Shown here in pieces: positions 1-11,934 of a stretch of 64,000 nucleotides of DNA. The stretch covers positions 4,918,174 to 4,982,173 of the forward strand of contig NW_022204507.1 of the NCBI RefSeq assembly GCF_008831285.2, in the 5' to 3' direction. The position numbers were made by a program, and so were the translations under genes. Under the pieces are notes generated by a model. The model searched no databases, was not told the origin of the DNA, and saw only the letters and a program-made list of their open reading frames with translations. This DNA comes from Nymphaea colorata. Lineage: Eukaryota; Streptophyta; Magnoliopsida; Nymphaeales; Nymphaeaceae. Position 1 is the first letter of the stretch; each line of letters begins with the position of its first letter.

Positions 1-539
1 GAAAAAGAAACAACAATACATTTAAGATATAGCTCATTCATTAATGTTTCAAGTAAATTTATCTATGAGATTTTGGGCAAAATGTATTATAATAACAATT
101 TGTCTTATAGATAGAACAACAACTCCAGTATTGAAAGGAAAAGAAATACTATTTTAAAGAAAACACGCTTTTACCCACTCCAACTTTTCGGTTTTCTATA
201 CTATGAAACTGTCATCGAACCAAAACAAAATTTGATCAAAAATAAAAAGAATTATTTTTTGGAGGTAAGCTTAAACAAAAAATATAATGTATATTATTTC
301 AATACTGATAGATGTAATCGAAAATATTCATTTTCAATCAATATAAAATCAACCTAAATTTATTTTCTTCCACCCCCATTATTGATCAAGCTGTAAAAAC
401 AAATATGTGCCTAAAACGGAGTGTTTATGGCATTAGCAATAATAAGCAATCTCGTCCAACTACCTCTTCAAATTGCTCACAACAATGATTAAGGAAATAG
501 CCATTGAGAGGAGGTCGTGCATCTTGTTTTCCAATTTTG
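1..539. other. AT-rich sequence, nothing recognised
   Basis: No frame of useful length, no RNA signature and no repeat ends are visible. It precedes a decayed copia fragment and could be older, unrecognisable element sequence. Confidence 0.5.
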
Positions 540-2010
540 TATCCTTTCAAAGGCTTTCTCTTACTCATGAACCATCTCTGCTTATTGTTTCACATTTTTC
601 TTAACCTCAATCATATTTTGAAGTAGTAAAGCGCAAGTTCCAGCATTAATTGATGGCAGCTTAAGCTAAAGCGTTGGAGGACAGGAGAACATGGAATCTT
701 ACAAATTGTCCACCTAGTGTTGGATCAATTGGTTGCAAGTGGGTATATAAGATGAAATATAGATGAGATGGAACTATTAAATGGTTCAAGGTACGCTTGG
801 TGCTAAAATGACATGGACAAATAGAGGGGCTGCACTATAACGAACTGTATGCACTAGTTACCAAATTAGCATTTGTCAGATGCTTACAATTGCCACAAAA
901 TTGAATTGGAGCCCACATCAATGAATGTCAACAATACATTATCACACGATGGTTTGCTTGAAGTTGTTCTACCTGAAGGATATCACTAACAAGAGAAAAA
1001 TAAAAGTTGTACATTGCACAAATTATCCTATAGACTCTAATAGGCTTCCCAAAACTGGTTTATCAAGTTCTCCAGTGTGCTTAGAAGCTACGGGTTTCTA
1101 TAATCAAAGGTTAATTACTTGCTGTTCACACTACCCAAAGGTGAAATGTTTATCATTGTCTTGGTCTATGTAGATGACTTTATCGTTGTAAGAAACAAGG
1201 ATGAAGAGATCAACAAGTTCAAGAATTACATAAGTTTTTGCATATGAAAGATTTGGAAAAACTGAAATTTTTCTTAGGTCCTAAACTTGCAAGGAGAAAT
1301 AGGGAATTCTTTTTAGCACAAAGGAATTACTTAAGTTTTTTGATTGACCAATGAAGAACACATACATCTGCCTAAAAATGATGGAGAAAACATTATAGAA
1401 GTTACAAAGTATATGAGATCATTGAGGAAACTAAACTACCTAACAATTACATGGTCTGACATGCTACAACATTTATTTGGAAAAACTTTGCAACAATAAT
1501 TGGGAAGCTATTTAAAGGTGGTTATACATGTAAAAAATAGTCCCAGTTAAGGATTTTCATGCCAAGTATAAATGAATTCTAGATAAAAGTCTATGTGATT
1601 TATTCTTAGGTGATTGTATTATATCTTGGAAAACAAAGAAACAGTCTATTATGTCAAGAACTTTGGTTCACATCAAATAGCATTTCATGGTTGATGCACG
1701 TTGCAAAGTAGTCTCATTGAAATCATTGCTAACTACCCAAAAGATATGTTCAAGCTTATCAGTTCATATGTATTGTGATAATCGAGCTACTCTCATCACC
1801 ACAAATCAAGTGTTCATCAATGTACAAAAGGTATAATGATTGATTGTCATTTGACACATGAGCTTATAGGTTTGTGTGCCTAAAACCATGTTCATGTAAA
1901 AAAAAATTAGGTAGCTGACATATTTATAAAAGCCATTGGCAAAACTCAGTTCTACCATCGTAACAGTAAATTGGGTTCACTTGATCTACACAACTCAGAT
2001 TGAAGGGAAG
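540..2010 (+). pseudogene. Ty1/copia pol remnant: reverse transcriptase and RNase H
   Basis: Decayed 3' half of a copia polyprotein, which would copy element RNA into DNA. Translated fragments from several frames line up in family order. The start of RVT_2 (ALEDRRTWNLTN, then IGCKWVYKMKYR) lies at about 670-770. The polymerase motif YVDD is kept at 1167-1178 inside LVYVDDFIVV. RNase H pieces follow at 1770-1870 (YCDNRAT, then IDCHLTHE), and a C-terminal VADIF motif lies near 1915. Many stops and frameshifts mean no protein can be made. Gag, protease and integrase are absent. It ends at a purine tract (GAAGGGAAG, 2002-2010) directly before an LTR start, which fixes orientation and the 3' boundary. 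The family call is secure; the 5' limit is approximate. Confidence 0.85.
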
Positions 2011-2175
2011 TGTTAGAGTAGTATGACATAATGATAAGCTAAATAATTGTATGTTTATCAGCTGATGTCTCTAAAAGCTCCGAGTAGTGGTGAGCTATTG
2101 TATAGAAGTTTTCAATTAAGATAATAACATTGCTATATGATATGTTTCAATTGTAGAGTGCCTTGTTTGTTATGC
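2011..2175 (+). repeat. 3' LTR of the decayed copia fragment (right end uncertain)
   Basis: Begins with TGTTAGAGTAG immediately after the polypurine tract, as expected for a copia 3' LTR. The far end cannot be fixed because no second LTR or target duplication is visible, so the right coordinate is a guess. Confidence 0.5.
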
Positions 2176-2439
2176 TCTACTACCAAATTTAGCTTTATTT
2201 TACTTGTGCCCAATTTTTCACATTAGCGATTCTGATTTTATAGTTACAATTAAAATAATAAAAAAAACATAGTAATCAAAAGTCAAATTTTGATTTTATA
2301 GTTTCAATGATTGTTCAGTAATTCAATGATTGTTCAGTAATTCAATTAATTTTTCCTATTTAGTAATCAAAAGTCAAATTTTGACATATTTTAACGTGAA
2401 ACATTTTGGATGAAAGATCAAATGGTGATGGTGGTGGTG

Positions 2440-3620
2440 AGTTTGTTACTTAGATGTTTAAATTTTTTTGGATAAAAGGGAGAGTCAAGAAATGGATATC
2501 TTGCCCTCATTCTTATTCAGGCTTAAGATATGACACTATATTATAAAGTGTTAACTAACAAAAATCAAGGATACCAGCCATTATATAAATTTTTTTTTGG
2601 TAAGAAGCTTGTTATTGGTCATTGGAAAGCATTAAGCTATAACCACTTTTTATATCTTGGTGAAATGTGTTGTTGTAAGCTTAAAACCAGATATTCCTCT
2701 TATGTATTCATTGGAAATAAAAGTAATTTGTCTATACAACCTTATAACATATAAGAGCTTAGTTGTGAGACATTTTATGTTTAATGAGACGAACTTTCTC
2801 TCTTCTAATACAAGGCCTACATTTAATGTATAGAAAGTTTGTGATCATATCCTTGGGCAATAGAAATTTGCAACCTACCCAACAACTTACTTGTCTTGCT
2901 TCTTTCCTCTATAACTAGACTTGTGTCCAAACAACACTATCTTATATTATCTTCTGATGATGGCGATAGCCCCAACTCACCTTAAAATAATTGTTTAATC
3001 CTATAGACTCAAAGATTGTTTATTCAATCTTGGCTTTTGTGATTCTAATGCTAACTCTTTTTTACTTATTTGTTCTTAAGAACTACAAAAATTACTAGTA
3101 TTAATTTATGTGGGTAATATCTACTAGTAAGAAGGCCATAGCAAATCCTACTAAAAGTTTTTATCAATAATTTTCCATCAAAGATTCGGGAACTCTAAAC
3201 TTCTTTCTAGGCATGAAAGGATTTTATGCAAATCTTATTGAAAGCTTTTCTCAAGAATTTTGTATCAAAGATCTGAGCACTCTAAATTTCTTTTTAGATT
3301 TTGATGTAGTTTATGAAAATGATTGAATGGTGTTGTTGTATAGGAAATATATACAGATTACTTCTCACAAAGATTCGACTACAAGTAAATTTAGTCAACA
3401 ATATTGCTACAGCTAATGTGAAAATTATCCATACATCAAGGAAAATAGTTTCATATGCTACTTCATACAAGATATAGCTGGAGCTTTATAATACGTTTTG
3501 TTCACTGCGTTCAATGTGACAGATGCGTTGAATAAAAAACTCATCTGTTCATATAAACACCTACTCCAAATCACTAACACATGTTAAACGGATCATAATA
3601 TCTATGTCAAGGGAATATTA
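2440..3620 (+). pseudogene. Second Ty1/copia pol remnant: integrase C-terminus and RT C-terminus
   Basis: A second, separate decayed copia piece. Near 2700-2800 the translation gives SSYVFIGNKS followed in another frame by VVRHFMFNETNF. This is the pair of motifs that closes copia integrase (VFIGY, then SRHV.F.E..FPF). Further on, IKDSGTLNFFLGMK (about 3180-3225) matches the end of the copia reverse transcriptase palm. A closely similar block, IKDLSTLNFFL, follows at about 3258-3300, so roughly 80 bp looks locally duplicated. Between them lies the usual low-complexity linker. All frames are broken. Its order after the first fragment's LTR suggests an independent insertion. Sequence from about 3640 to 4060 might be RNase H but is too decayed to claim. 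Confidence 0.6.
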
Positions 3621-4059
3621 TATATAGGAGACTGCCCTAATGACTCAAGATCAGCTCAAAAATATCTTGTCTATCCAAGTGACAAAATGATATCACAGAT
3701 GACTACAAAACTGCTAACAATGGCGAAGTTCAGCATGAATGTAGAACACAAGGCTATTTCTGCGAGGCTTCATAATCATTAAGGATTGAATAGTGTTAAC
3801 ATGAACTTCGTATTAACCAAGGTAGGCCAGCCATATAGTCTAATAATGTTTATGCAACTTACAAGTAGATGGCCACTTTGTGAGATGAAGGGTTGCACAA
3901 GGAGAAATAGAAATTTAGATTATAAACTCAAAGAAACAGCAGTAGATATCTTAGGGCCACAATTTGTTATGCTAGTGGACAAGATGCATGTCAAGAGCTG
4001 CTTGATTCTCCGATTGAAAACAAATCCGTGGGGCCTTTCTTTTCTTGCTGAGTGATTAG

Positions 4060-5535
4060 CTTGCAAGGGGACATGGAGAATAGACAAAAGAAAAATTACA
4101 GACAATTAGGAAAAGGGAGTCAGTGACGGTGGCAAACTTAACCCATAGAAAGCAAAAAAAATAAAGCATAAAATAAAGAGAAGAGTGACAAATTTATAGA
4201 TAAAGTTGCATAAAATAAAAAGAAGTTTGCCCTTTTAAAAGTATAAAACATATCAAATCTAAAAGGAAAATGTTGGATCACATATCTTATAAGGAAAGAA
4301 GAGAAAATTGTCAAAAGATAAATGGGCTTACTGTACATTTTGTAAATTTAGACTCACACAAAATAAGAGTTGTACCACTCACTCTTTTATCGCAAGTTGG
4401 AAGAATAGTTAGTGAAGTGTGTTGTAGACTTAAGCCATACTTAGGCTGAAACCGTGTAAGTTAATATTTGGTTATGTCTCTCTCATTTACCCCTATATTG
4501 TGACTTCGTAGCAAGGCTCATTAAACCTATATTAGATATTAAAAGGAAAAAAAAGAGAATCAAGCAGGGTGTTGCAGTTGTGTAGCCTCCCTTCCTATGC
4601 CATATTTGAGATGGAGAGAGTCTTTGTTCGGCTAAGCTTCAACATGTGAATGGTGAAAGCCTTAGAATGAGGACAAATTGAGTGAGAAAAAGCCATGGGT
4701 TTGACCAGCAGAGTGCTGTTGGTGACCTCGCTAGTGGTTAGAGCCATAGTAAGACTCACAAACAATAGATGGTCAGAGCATGGCCCCACTTTCTTATCCT
4801 TAGAAAAATTAAAAGGAGGGAAAAGATGAGGAAAATTGTGCCAATAAGGGGTTTTACACCTTTATGAAAGAATTTACAACCCCTCCATACTTTTTACAAA
4901 TGTTTTAAAAAATAGGGCTGCAACCATGAAAGACCCCACTAATTTGTTGAACTTTTTAAAAAACAGTTGTAGCTTTTTAAAACTTTTTAGCAGCCTCAAT
5001 TTTCTTAAAATAATTACATAAGGGGGTTTCCGGCCCCATTTTATACAAAATTGGAAACAGAAATTTTTTATCTTCAAAACAAAGGTTCTTAGGTTTGAAA
5101 ATCTATTCCATTTTGACTATTTATTTGAAATTTCAAATGTGGGTTTGAAATAGACTTTTCCATTTAAAACTTGAGTTAATGAGGAAATAATTTTTGATGC
5201 CTCCTTGACTTTGTTAACTGTTAAAGAAAGTTCTCAAGCATGGATTTGTATGTGAATTTTTATACGTATTTGATAGCATGTGTATAGCCAACAATGGATG
5301 GATTATTTGGTCTAGCCATGATATGGTCCGAGCTACTCAATTGGTCAAGGTGGGATGACTTCGAACTCATGGAATGGGAAGGGAAAGAGGGTTATCCATT
5401 TGTCCTAGCTTAATGAGGTTGAGTAGGGGTCAATGCTCATTATCTAAGTCATTTTATTGTTTTGCAACTGAGTCTATCTTATATTTTGGAGCATGCCAAT
5501 TGTTAGAAACACTTTCCAACTTCTTCACTTAAGGG
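4060..5535. repeat. Block A, part 1: diverged paralogue of 31.8-33.5 kb
   Basis: Non-coding sequence sharing long collinear similarity with 31,800-33,480 (and its second copy at 47,960-49,640). Example anchors are the AGTTGGAAGAAT stretch near 4397, the GTTAATATT stretch near 4460, the CCCCATTTTATACAAAATTGG stretch near 5034 versus CCCCGTTTTATGCAAAATTTG, and GTTAAAGAAAGTTC near 5220 versus GCAAAAGAAAGTTC. Divergence is high, with many indels, so this is an old duplication. The similarity stops at about 5530, where the LINE begins. No gene is recognised in either block. Confidence 0.65.
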
Positions 5536-6059
5536 CCAATTCCAATGTAACCCTTTGATTGATAAAAAAAATAAAGAGATAGGAATAGAGAGGGGCACAC
5601 ATAAAAGAGACAAAATTGGTTATCTCAAACAGCACAAAAGGGCTCCCTACTTACTAGGTTTGGTACCCAAGGTTTTTTCCATTAAATCATGTTCCTTACG
5701 CCATCCAGATGCAACGTGTCTAAGGAGGTGTTGCTTCGAAGAAAGGAAAATCTCATGCTATGTGCATTCAACAAGGACAAACCATATCCCATTTTCCCAT
5801 GTCTTTCCATGGTCGCATGAGGACAAGAATTGCTGATTGCATAATAAATGCCAATACCTCTAATAAGGCCAAGGGTATAGGCTTATGGATAAAGTCATCC
5901 AAAAACACACCTCTTCCGTATACTACCAAAACCATGAGGATCTGCTAATGTCATGGGTAGACTAAGATGCTAGACAAGCTGAGACCATTTTACTCTAGAG
6001 ATCTCTTCCACCATCAATGGGTTGCCTCTTGGAAACTTTTTCAATTTGGGAAGTTTACA

Positions 6060-6230
6060 TCTAACTTATGCCCAAGTACCTTCACCATTTCTTTGCACAT
6101 CAATAGTGGATAAAGACATGATCTACTGTTTCAATTTGTCTATCATAGATCGCACATTGGTTGGCTAAGGCATAGCCAACTCTTTGTGTTCTATCATAAG
6201 TCATTATATATACCTCCGTAGCCAAAAAAG
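6060..6230 (-). pseudogene. LINE zf-RVT zinc-binding region
   Basis: Minus-strand translation reads LANQCAIYDRQIETVDHVFIHY with a CAKKW segment just after. This matches the C..C......E..DH.F..C..A...W pattern of the zinc region near the end of plant LINE ORF2 proteins. One zinc ligand (the Cys after DHVFIH) is changed. Its position, about 0.5 kb downstream of the post-RT block on the same strand, fits the family order. Confidence 0.7.
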
Positions 6231-6679
6231 GTGCACCATTTAGCTCTAGAAATGGAGACATTCTTTCACATTATAAGTTTACTTTTGTCTAATGCATTCT
6301 GAAGACAATTCACTTCATAGGTGCCTGGGTGGTGGACCGTTGCTACTTCTTTGTCTCCCATCATCAAGATGTCCTTGTCATAAAGGAAACTAGTATGCTG
6401 AATGACATGAAATCCAATGTGAGTTCAATTTTGACTAGTCTCTTGTTTGTGAATACTGTTCATCTCATATATGGAGGCCTCTAGGATCAAGTTGCAAAAG
6501 AGAAAGTTTTTACTATAAAGAAGGTATTCTACTATGCCCAATCCAACTCTTTGATGATAAATGGGTGGTCTTGCTATTATCCACCATACATTGAACCAGA
6601 TGATTAATGCCATTCCAACCCCACAAGATGCTTTTCCATGATCAGGAACACTGAGACTTTACATGACACGTCAACGTAC

Positions 6680-7870
6680 TATCAGTCGTTAAATATTTGT
6701 TTCGCACAAACAATGCCCACAACAAGCTTGTTGTTCTTGCCTAGAAGAGCAAAAAGATCATGTGTGCTTTGTATAGGAAATGTAAATTTCAAACCGGAAC
6801 GCTGCCTTCCTCTACAGGGTAACATAGGTCTTTTAGCTGATGAGTGCTTTTTTTTGCTCTTAATGTCAGCCCATAGAAAATGACAACACAATCTTTCAAC
6901 CACTACCATAATAGACCTGGCCCGTCAGAAAGCTATCATATAGTAGTTGATGATTTGATTCAAAACATAACAATTAAATATAGTATATCTGAGTATCAGA
7001 GGATTTTTTTTTATCCTACTTTTCTCCACTTTCCCAACAAGGCAGACACAAACTTTTAGGGTTCATTTTCTTCAAGAATAGAGAGAGGCCATGGTAAGTT
7101 GTGGAGAGAGTCAACTCTCAACTGAGGGTCTTGGAAGTAAACTAAACTCTACGTTCATTAACAAAAAACAGGATGAATGTAGATTTCTGGTTATTCACGG
7201 GCATTCCAGCTTCACTTTCCAATTCTCTAAGGATATTTCAAACTTCTCCCATTCCATTTTATCCCCCTACAAAAAATCACTGCATCTACATAATAAATAC
7301 CTAGAATATTCGCCTAAACCCCTCTGAATTTAGAAATTTTGATTTTCATATTGAGAAACGACAATTTGAGCCTATGCAAAAGAAAAAAAAAATTGAACCA
7401 CAACTGTGAAAAAGATAAAAGGAGAGGGGATCTCCCTGATGAAGCCCCCTCTGGCTATAAAAAAATAAAAAAATAAACTTCATTTCTTCCGTTAATAATG
7501 AGAGCATATGAATTTGTTTCTTCACATGTCATTACCTTAGAAACCCAATCATCACAGAAACCAAGGTGGTGTACGGCTTTCCTAACGAAGTTTCATTTAA
7601 CTTTGTCATACACCTTTGACATATCAGGGTTCAGAAGCATTGATTGGCAGTTATGGTTAGCTAAGCTATTAACCATCTAGTAGCATCCAAACCTATTCAT
7701 GAATATGTTTATTAAGCAGAAATGCTCCTTGATCTTGATCAAACAGTTCTAATGAGGATCTTTTCCATTGTAGCCGCCAGACTTTTGAAATTATATTGCA
7801 CAATGCATTGAGCTGAAACTCCGTGATGTTGGAAGCATTAGGAGTCTGTCTACTATGGTAACCTCTTTTG
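6680..7870 (-). pseudogene. LINE reverse transcriptase remnant
   Basis: Minus-strand translation gives RT blocks in order: CNIISKVW near 7800, DQDQGAF near 7740, DMSKVYDKVK then HHLGFCDDWVSKVMT (about 7630-7520), and GLHQGDPLS near 7445-7420. The second catalytic block reads VDAVIFCRG at about 7290-7268 where FADD.LIF is expected, so one catalytic Asp is Ala. ILRELESEAGMPVNNQKSTF follows near 7225-7170. The post-RT segment contains VVERLCCHFLWADIK (about 6903-6860). At least one frameshift and several stops lie between blocks. The enzyme would prime on nicked DNA and copy the element RNA; this copy is dead. Confidence 0.85.
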
Positions 7871-7899
7871 GAGATGGTGAGATACTTTCATCCTTGAAC

Positions 7900-8900
7900 C
7901 ATCGGGGATCTTAATGTGGTTGGAGAGTTTCTACTACATTATAGTCCTGCATTAAGTGAGACATTGTCTTGCATCTTGAGCAAAATTTCATTTGTCCTTT
8001 TCATTCAACTCTTTGTGATCGGACATGATCATAATTGCCACACTCCAACTCCACCATTGGACGGAATGTTAAGGAAAGTAGTATCTCCACACAAATTTGA
8101 GCATATCCTATCTGCACTTGAACCTTTGTGAAGGGATCGACTTCCGTTCACTCCCCTCCCAGCACCATGGCTACACCCTTTTCTTCCATAGGATGGACAC
8201 CAAACAAGAAGTCTCTACTCACTAGGGGATTTCAAGGGACTCCCCAGTATAGAGGTCCATTATAAGGACCCATCTACTCGCAAGTAGTTGACCTCCCACT
8301 CTCAATGCCTGTTTCCTCAAAACGACAACAAGTTCTTCACTAGAATCTACTTTTACTAGGAAATGACCATTACCAACAAAGGTAAAGTGAAGGTAGTGAA
8401 TCTCAAATCAGGGAGAGTGAACTCCAACGATAAAGAAGCTGAGATCCATTGGTCCCCTATTCGCTCTACCTAGAAAGTAGGCTATGGCAATTTATATGTA
8501 GGATTTCTTCATCTCCTGTAGATCTTCCTCAAAAATGATTACATGGGGATGCCCACTAACTGTACGCACTTCTAATTCTTCTTGGTCATCATAGGTTTCC
8601 ATCGCATCCCTATTGATAGCCTTTACCCATGTTTGAGAGTTGGATTGCCGCATTGATTGCTGCTGATCTCAGGTCGAGTATGTGGGACAACCCCTTCACA
8701 ATCACCTACCCTTGAAGCCTCCTGCTTGGAGACATTGCACTCCTCCTTGTCGGTTCCCTGGATCAAGGACCACCTCGTGGTCCCCACCAGCATCTCTGGG
8801 ATCTTCATCCGGGCTGGGGACCTTGCTTCCTCACAGTTGTTGCATCGTCTCCTAGAAGCACAGCCAGGGGAAGGAGGGAAAGGAAAAACCCTATGAAAGG
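7900..8900 (-). pseudogene. LINE ORF1 remnant: DUF4283 and zinc knuckle
   Basis: ORF1 proteins of plant LINEs bind element RNA. On the minus strand, fragments read GHFLVKVDSSEELVVVLRKQ followed by ALRVGGQLLASRWVL (about 8390-8260). This is the hallmark of the DUF4283 fold, where a failing-edge strand is followed by a GG.LL...W segment. Downstream come VQIGYAQICVEI and the knuckle FCSRCKTMSHLMQDY (about 8010-7930), matching CX2CX4HX4C with the last Cys changed to Tyr. Several internal stops (for example after the SYI and LEIP segments) make it a pseudogene. An open frame at 8808-8623 probably holds the less conserved N-terminus. The DUF4283 assignment rests on the motif pattern only. Confidence 0.75.
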
Positions 8901-8950
8901 AGCTATAATAAAAACACTAGGAGAGCTTCTCCCTCCTAAGACCCTACTAG

Positions 8951-9325
8951 ATTTTCTAAAGGACCAACTAAATTTAGACAAACATAATACCAGAATACAT
9001 AATACCCACAATTAATTAATAAGTGAAACTAAAATATAATTGCAATAATTTCATATAGATGATAACTATTGCATGCATGCATACTAACATTCATGCAAAA
9101 CTGGTTACCTGTGTATGCAATTTTTAAGCCATTTTAATAACGACAAAACATGCCCATGATTAATAAAAAAAAAAACTCTTTATAGGAGAAAAAGGAAAAC
9201 CACTGAAAGAAAATTTGAAGATTCGGTAAAGATAAAATTTATCAGTGTATATATATATCGTTATGGTTAATATACCCCTTTAAGTAGTAAAAAAAAGCTT
9301 TTTTGTTTTTTTGTCCTGCTCATAA
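8951..9325. other. AT-rich spacer, nothing recognised
   Basis: No frame, repeat or RNA signal is visible apart from short A and T runs and a small ATATATAT stretch near 9250. Confidence 0.5.
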
Positions 9326-9665
9326 CATTATCTCATTATCTCTTAAATATTTTTTTTATCTCATAAACATTTTCTCATACTTAGGATTAACATTATCTCA
9401 AACATCCATCCATTACCTCATTATCTTATAAATATTTAATTTTCTCAAAGCATTATCTCATATTTATGTTTAGTCTTATCTGTACATCCATCCATTATCT
9501 CATTATCTTACAAGTGTTTCATTATCTCATAAAGATCAACTCATACTTATGTTTAGTGTTACCTCATATATCCATCGGGCCGTCTGTTAACTCATATCAC
9601 ATAAATGTTTTGTTTTCTCATAAACATTATCTCCTACTTATTTGTTATTTTATACCTATTTGTTA
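9326..9665. repeat. AT-rich minisatellite, about 85-bp period, CATTATCTCAT motif
   Basis: Units beginning CATTATCTCATTATCT recur at 9326, 9411 and 9493, with a weaker one near 9584, giving spacings of 85, 82 and about 91 bp. Each unit also carries TCTCATAAA, a CTCATACTTATGTTTAG-like stretch and ACATCCATCCATTA. The reverse complement of the core (ATGAGATAATG) recurs at 31.0-31.5 kb, 47.2-47.7 kb and around 62.1-62.3 kb. A plus-strand frame of 123 codons over this region is a by-product of the repeat. Confidence 0.75.
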
Positions 9666-10600
9666 TCTCACACATATGCATATGCAATGTTTGGATGTGA
9701 AAGGAAATGTGCATGTTTGTAGTATCGTCCACATCCAATGTATGCTCATTACATATGCAAAGCGGCAGACCAAACTCTCTCTCATTAAAATGTTGTTTTA
9801 TCATAAACATTTTTTTTTTAACAATATTGTACATTAATGTATGGAATAATGTTTTTTAAATAAATATTACTTGAAAAACTTGACAGATGGTTCCACATGA
9901 CTTTTTGCTTACTTGATGTAAATTTTTTCGTTTTTTCATGTTACGTGCTATCCTTCTCATTGCAACTTTCCAAGTAGGATTGTGAAAAAATAAAAATAAA
10001 ACCATGTTCCATCCATGTGAAAATGATAGTAGTGCATTAGAAAATCACTGAGTTACCTGTAAAATGTGGATCTGTATGTGGGTAGGAAAGAAGGAAATCA
10101 ATAAAGCTTACAAAGTGGGTCTTAAACTTTTGAACTTTCTGTGTGTTGGTTACTTATTTTGATGTTTATCATAGACATGTCATTTACTAGGACCATCTGA
10201 TGTATGGAGTAGTTTGCGGTGCAATAATGCATGAATTAATTTAAGTTCTCCTTCCTAGACATTATGTGGCGTATTATGTTCAATCAAAAAAATTGATTCT
10301 ACAATTGTGATTTGCAACCAGTTCTGATGCAGACGATTTATTGCAGATTTGATTGAATGAATTGTGAAATTTCGAACAGTATTATAAATTAAAAGTAATA
10401 TTTTTCTCAAAATGCATCATACAAGAAAGTTAATTAAATACTATCTTAAAATATATTAAAACAATGCATATATAACAAGTCCCAATTAGTGCCCCCATTT
10501 GGATCTGGTTGCAGCAACAGCTTGCTGGGGTATGCCTCCTACCTTTATCATTTCGGGAGTAGGTTGTTTCCCCATGTTTTACAGTGGAAGAGGGTAACGC
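9666..10600. other. Unassigned sequence
   Basis: No coding, RNA or repeat signal could be supported in this stretch. Confidence 0.4.
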
Positions 10601-11930
10601 CAGAGCACCTCCATTTCATGTGAATTTTATTCTTAACCCAGCAAATAATTGCAAATATTGCTGAGTTTATTTATATTGTGACAAACATTTGTAAATATTT
10701 TTGTTAATATTTTGCTATATATCCTATTGTTTATCCTCGTAAAAATCACATAATTTGTTACATAAGAACCTGCAAATCACTTAGCTCGTTTTACTCTAAT
10801 GTGGTGCCATAATAATAAAAGAGAAATATTTAAGTATAGAAATTCCTGAAGATATATAACTAATTTGGTGCTTAAAGGAAGAATAAAAGCTATATACTAA
10901 TAATTAATATGCATCTACAACTGTACATCCCTTAATTCTTTTTATTTTTTCCTAAATAAATATAGAAGCATCTCTTCCTTGTTGTCTGAACAAAACAATT
11001 TGACATGTTGAAGCAGGATTGGAAATTAACACCTAGCAGGATATTAAATTTCCATAGTAAATTATTCAAAACGAATTAATATTGAGGTTGTTTAGTTTTT
11101 TATAAAAATATTTTGAAAAGTTGTTAATAAAAGTGGCGGGTGTCGGTTGCTAACAAGACTGAAAAAAATCCCCAAAATGTTGCCAATTAATCTGTTGGTT
11201 CTAGCTCATTGTGCATATCTTTGAGACAACAGCAACATTTACTGGTAAGGTGGATCCTCATGTACAGTGGACATTCCAAACAGTACACCAATTAATAAAC
11301 AGCTAATATTGAATTTTATTTATTTATTTATTTCTGAGGGGGGTGGTCGGGGAAGAGAGGGGGGGAGGGAGAGATCATTGATTTTGTTTAGGAATACACA
11401 AATGGAATATTAATGAGTTAAAGGCTTAAAAAATTTGGTTTCTCTTTTAATTATGAAAAACAGCAAGAACATTTTAGTTCTACTATTTGCTAAGTTATTT
11501 TTCTTAAAATTTGTTGTCGTATTTTTCAAAAAATTGGGGAGGATCATAACACCTTGTTGAAATTTTCTGCTCGATCGACCATCATGCATGTTGAAACAAA
11601 TATAGACATGAAGCACAGCCGGTTTTCTGGGCTTTCGAACATGGTGTATATTCTTCTGTTTGGCTCACAAACTGTCCTTAGGCATATTTTGATCTTGATT
11701 AACTTTGTCTACAATACCAAAAAAAAAATCACTTTCAAGTTAGTTGATATCAATCCACATATGATTAACGAGTTGGACGCGCTGTATTAGGCAACTATTT
11801 CCCAAATTCCACTGATTTTCCAGTTTTCTCCTTTTTTGTTGGTTTATAGCTCAATTTGGCTTTGGCAGAGCAGGGCTTGGTTTCATATCAAAACCTAAGC
11901 ATAGGGTTTTGTTCTTTGTAATATGTAGTG
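10600..11930. repeat. Block A, part 2: diverged paralogue of 34.9-36.6 kb
   Basis: Collinear patches match block B. The GAGTTTATTTATATTGTGAC stretch near 10664 matches GAGTTTATTTTTATTTTGGG near 34980. CCCTTAATTCTTT near 10930 matches the same words near 35188. AGGATCATAACACC near 11540 matches AGGATCATAACATCC near 36126. TTTCATATCAAAACCT near 11881 matches 36544. Order and strand are kept, but spacing differs by several hundred bases. No gene is recognised. Confidence 0.55.
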
Positions 11931-11934
11931 GACC

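Larger units (their letters stand above)
5560..8950 (-). mobile_element. Decayed plant LINE (non-LTR retrotransposon), endonuclease missing
   Basis: Reading the minus strand from 8950 downward gives plant LINE modules in family order: an ORF1 with DUF4283-like and zinc-knuckle segments (8900-7900), a reverse transcriptase (about 7870-6950), the post-RT segment (6909-6682) and the C-terminal zf-RVT zinc region (about 6210-6090). The apurinic endonuclease and the first part of RT should lie between the zinc knuckle and the RT, but almost nothing separates them. No poly-A end or target duplication was found, so both boundaries are approximate. It interrupts block A, whose paralogue lacks it. Stops and frameshifts occur throughout. 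Confidence 0.8.

Noticed and set aside
3640-4060. Possible copia RNase H continuing the second remnant
   Set aside because: Only a weak resemblance around RNRNLDYKLKET; too decayed to support.
9326-9665. Repeated units considered as a CRISPR-like array
   Set aside because: Repeats are degenerate, the spacing sequence is itself repeated, and the DNA is plant nuclear.
9466-9837. 123-codon plus-strand frame
   Set aside because: Lies over the CATTATCTCAT minisatellite and adjoining low-complexity sequence, with no protein motif.
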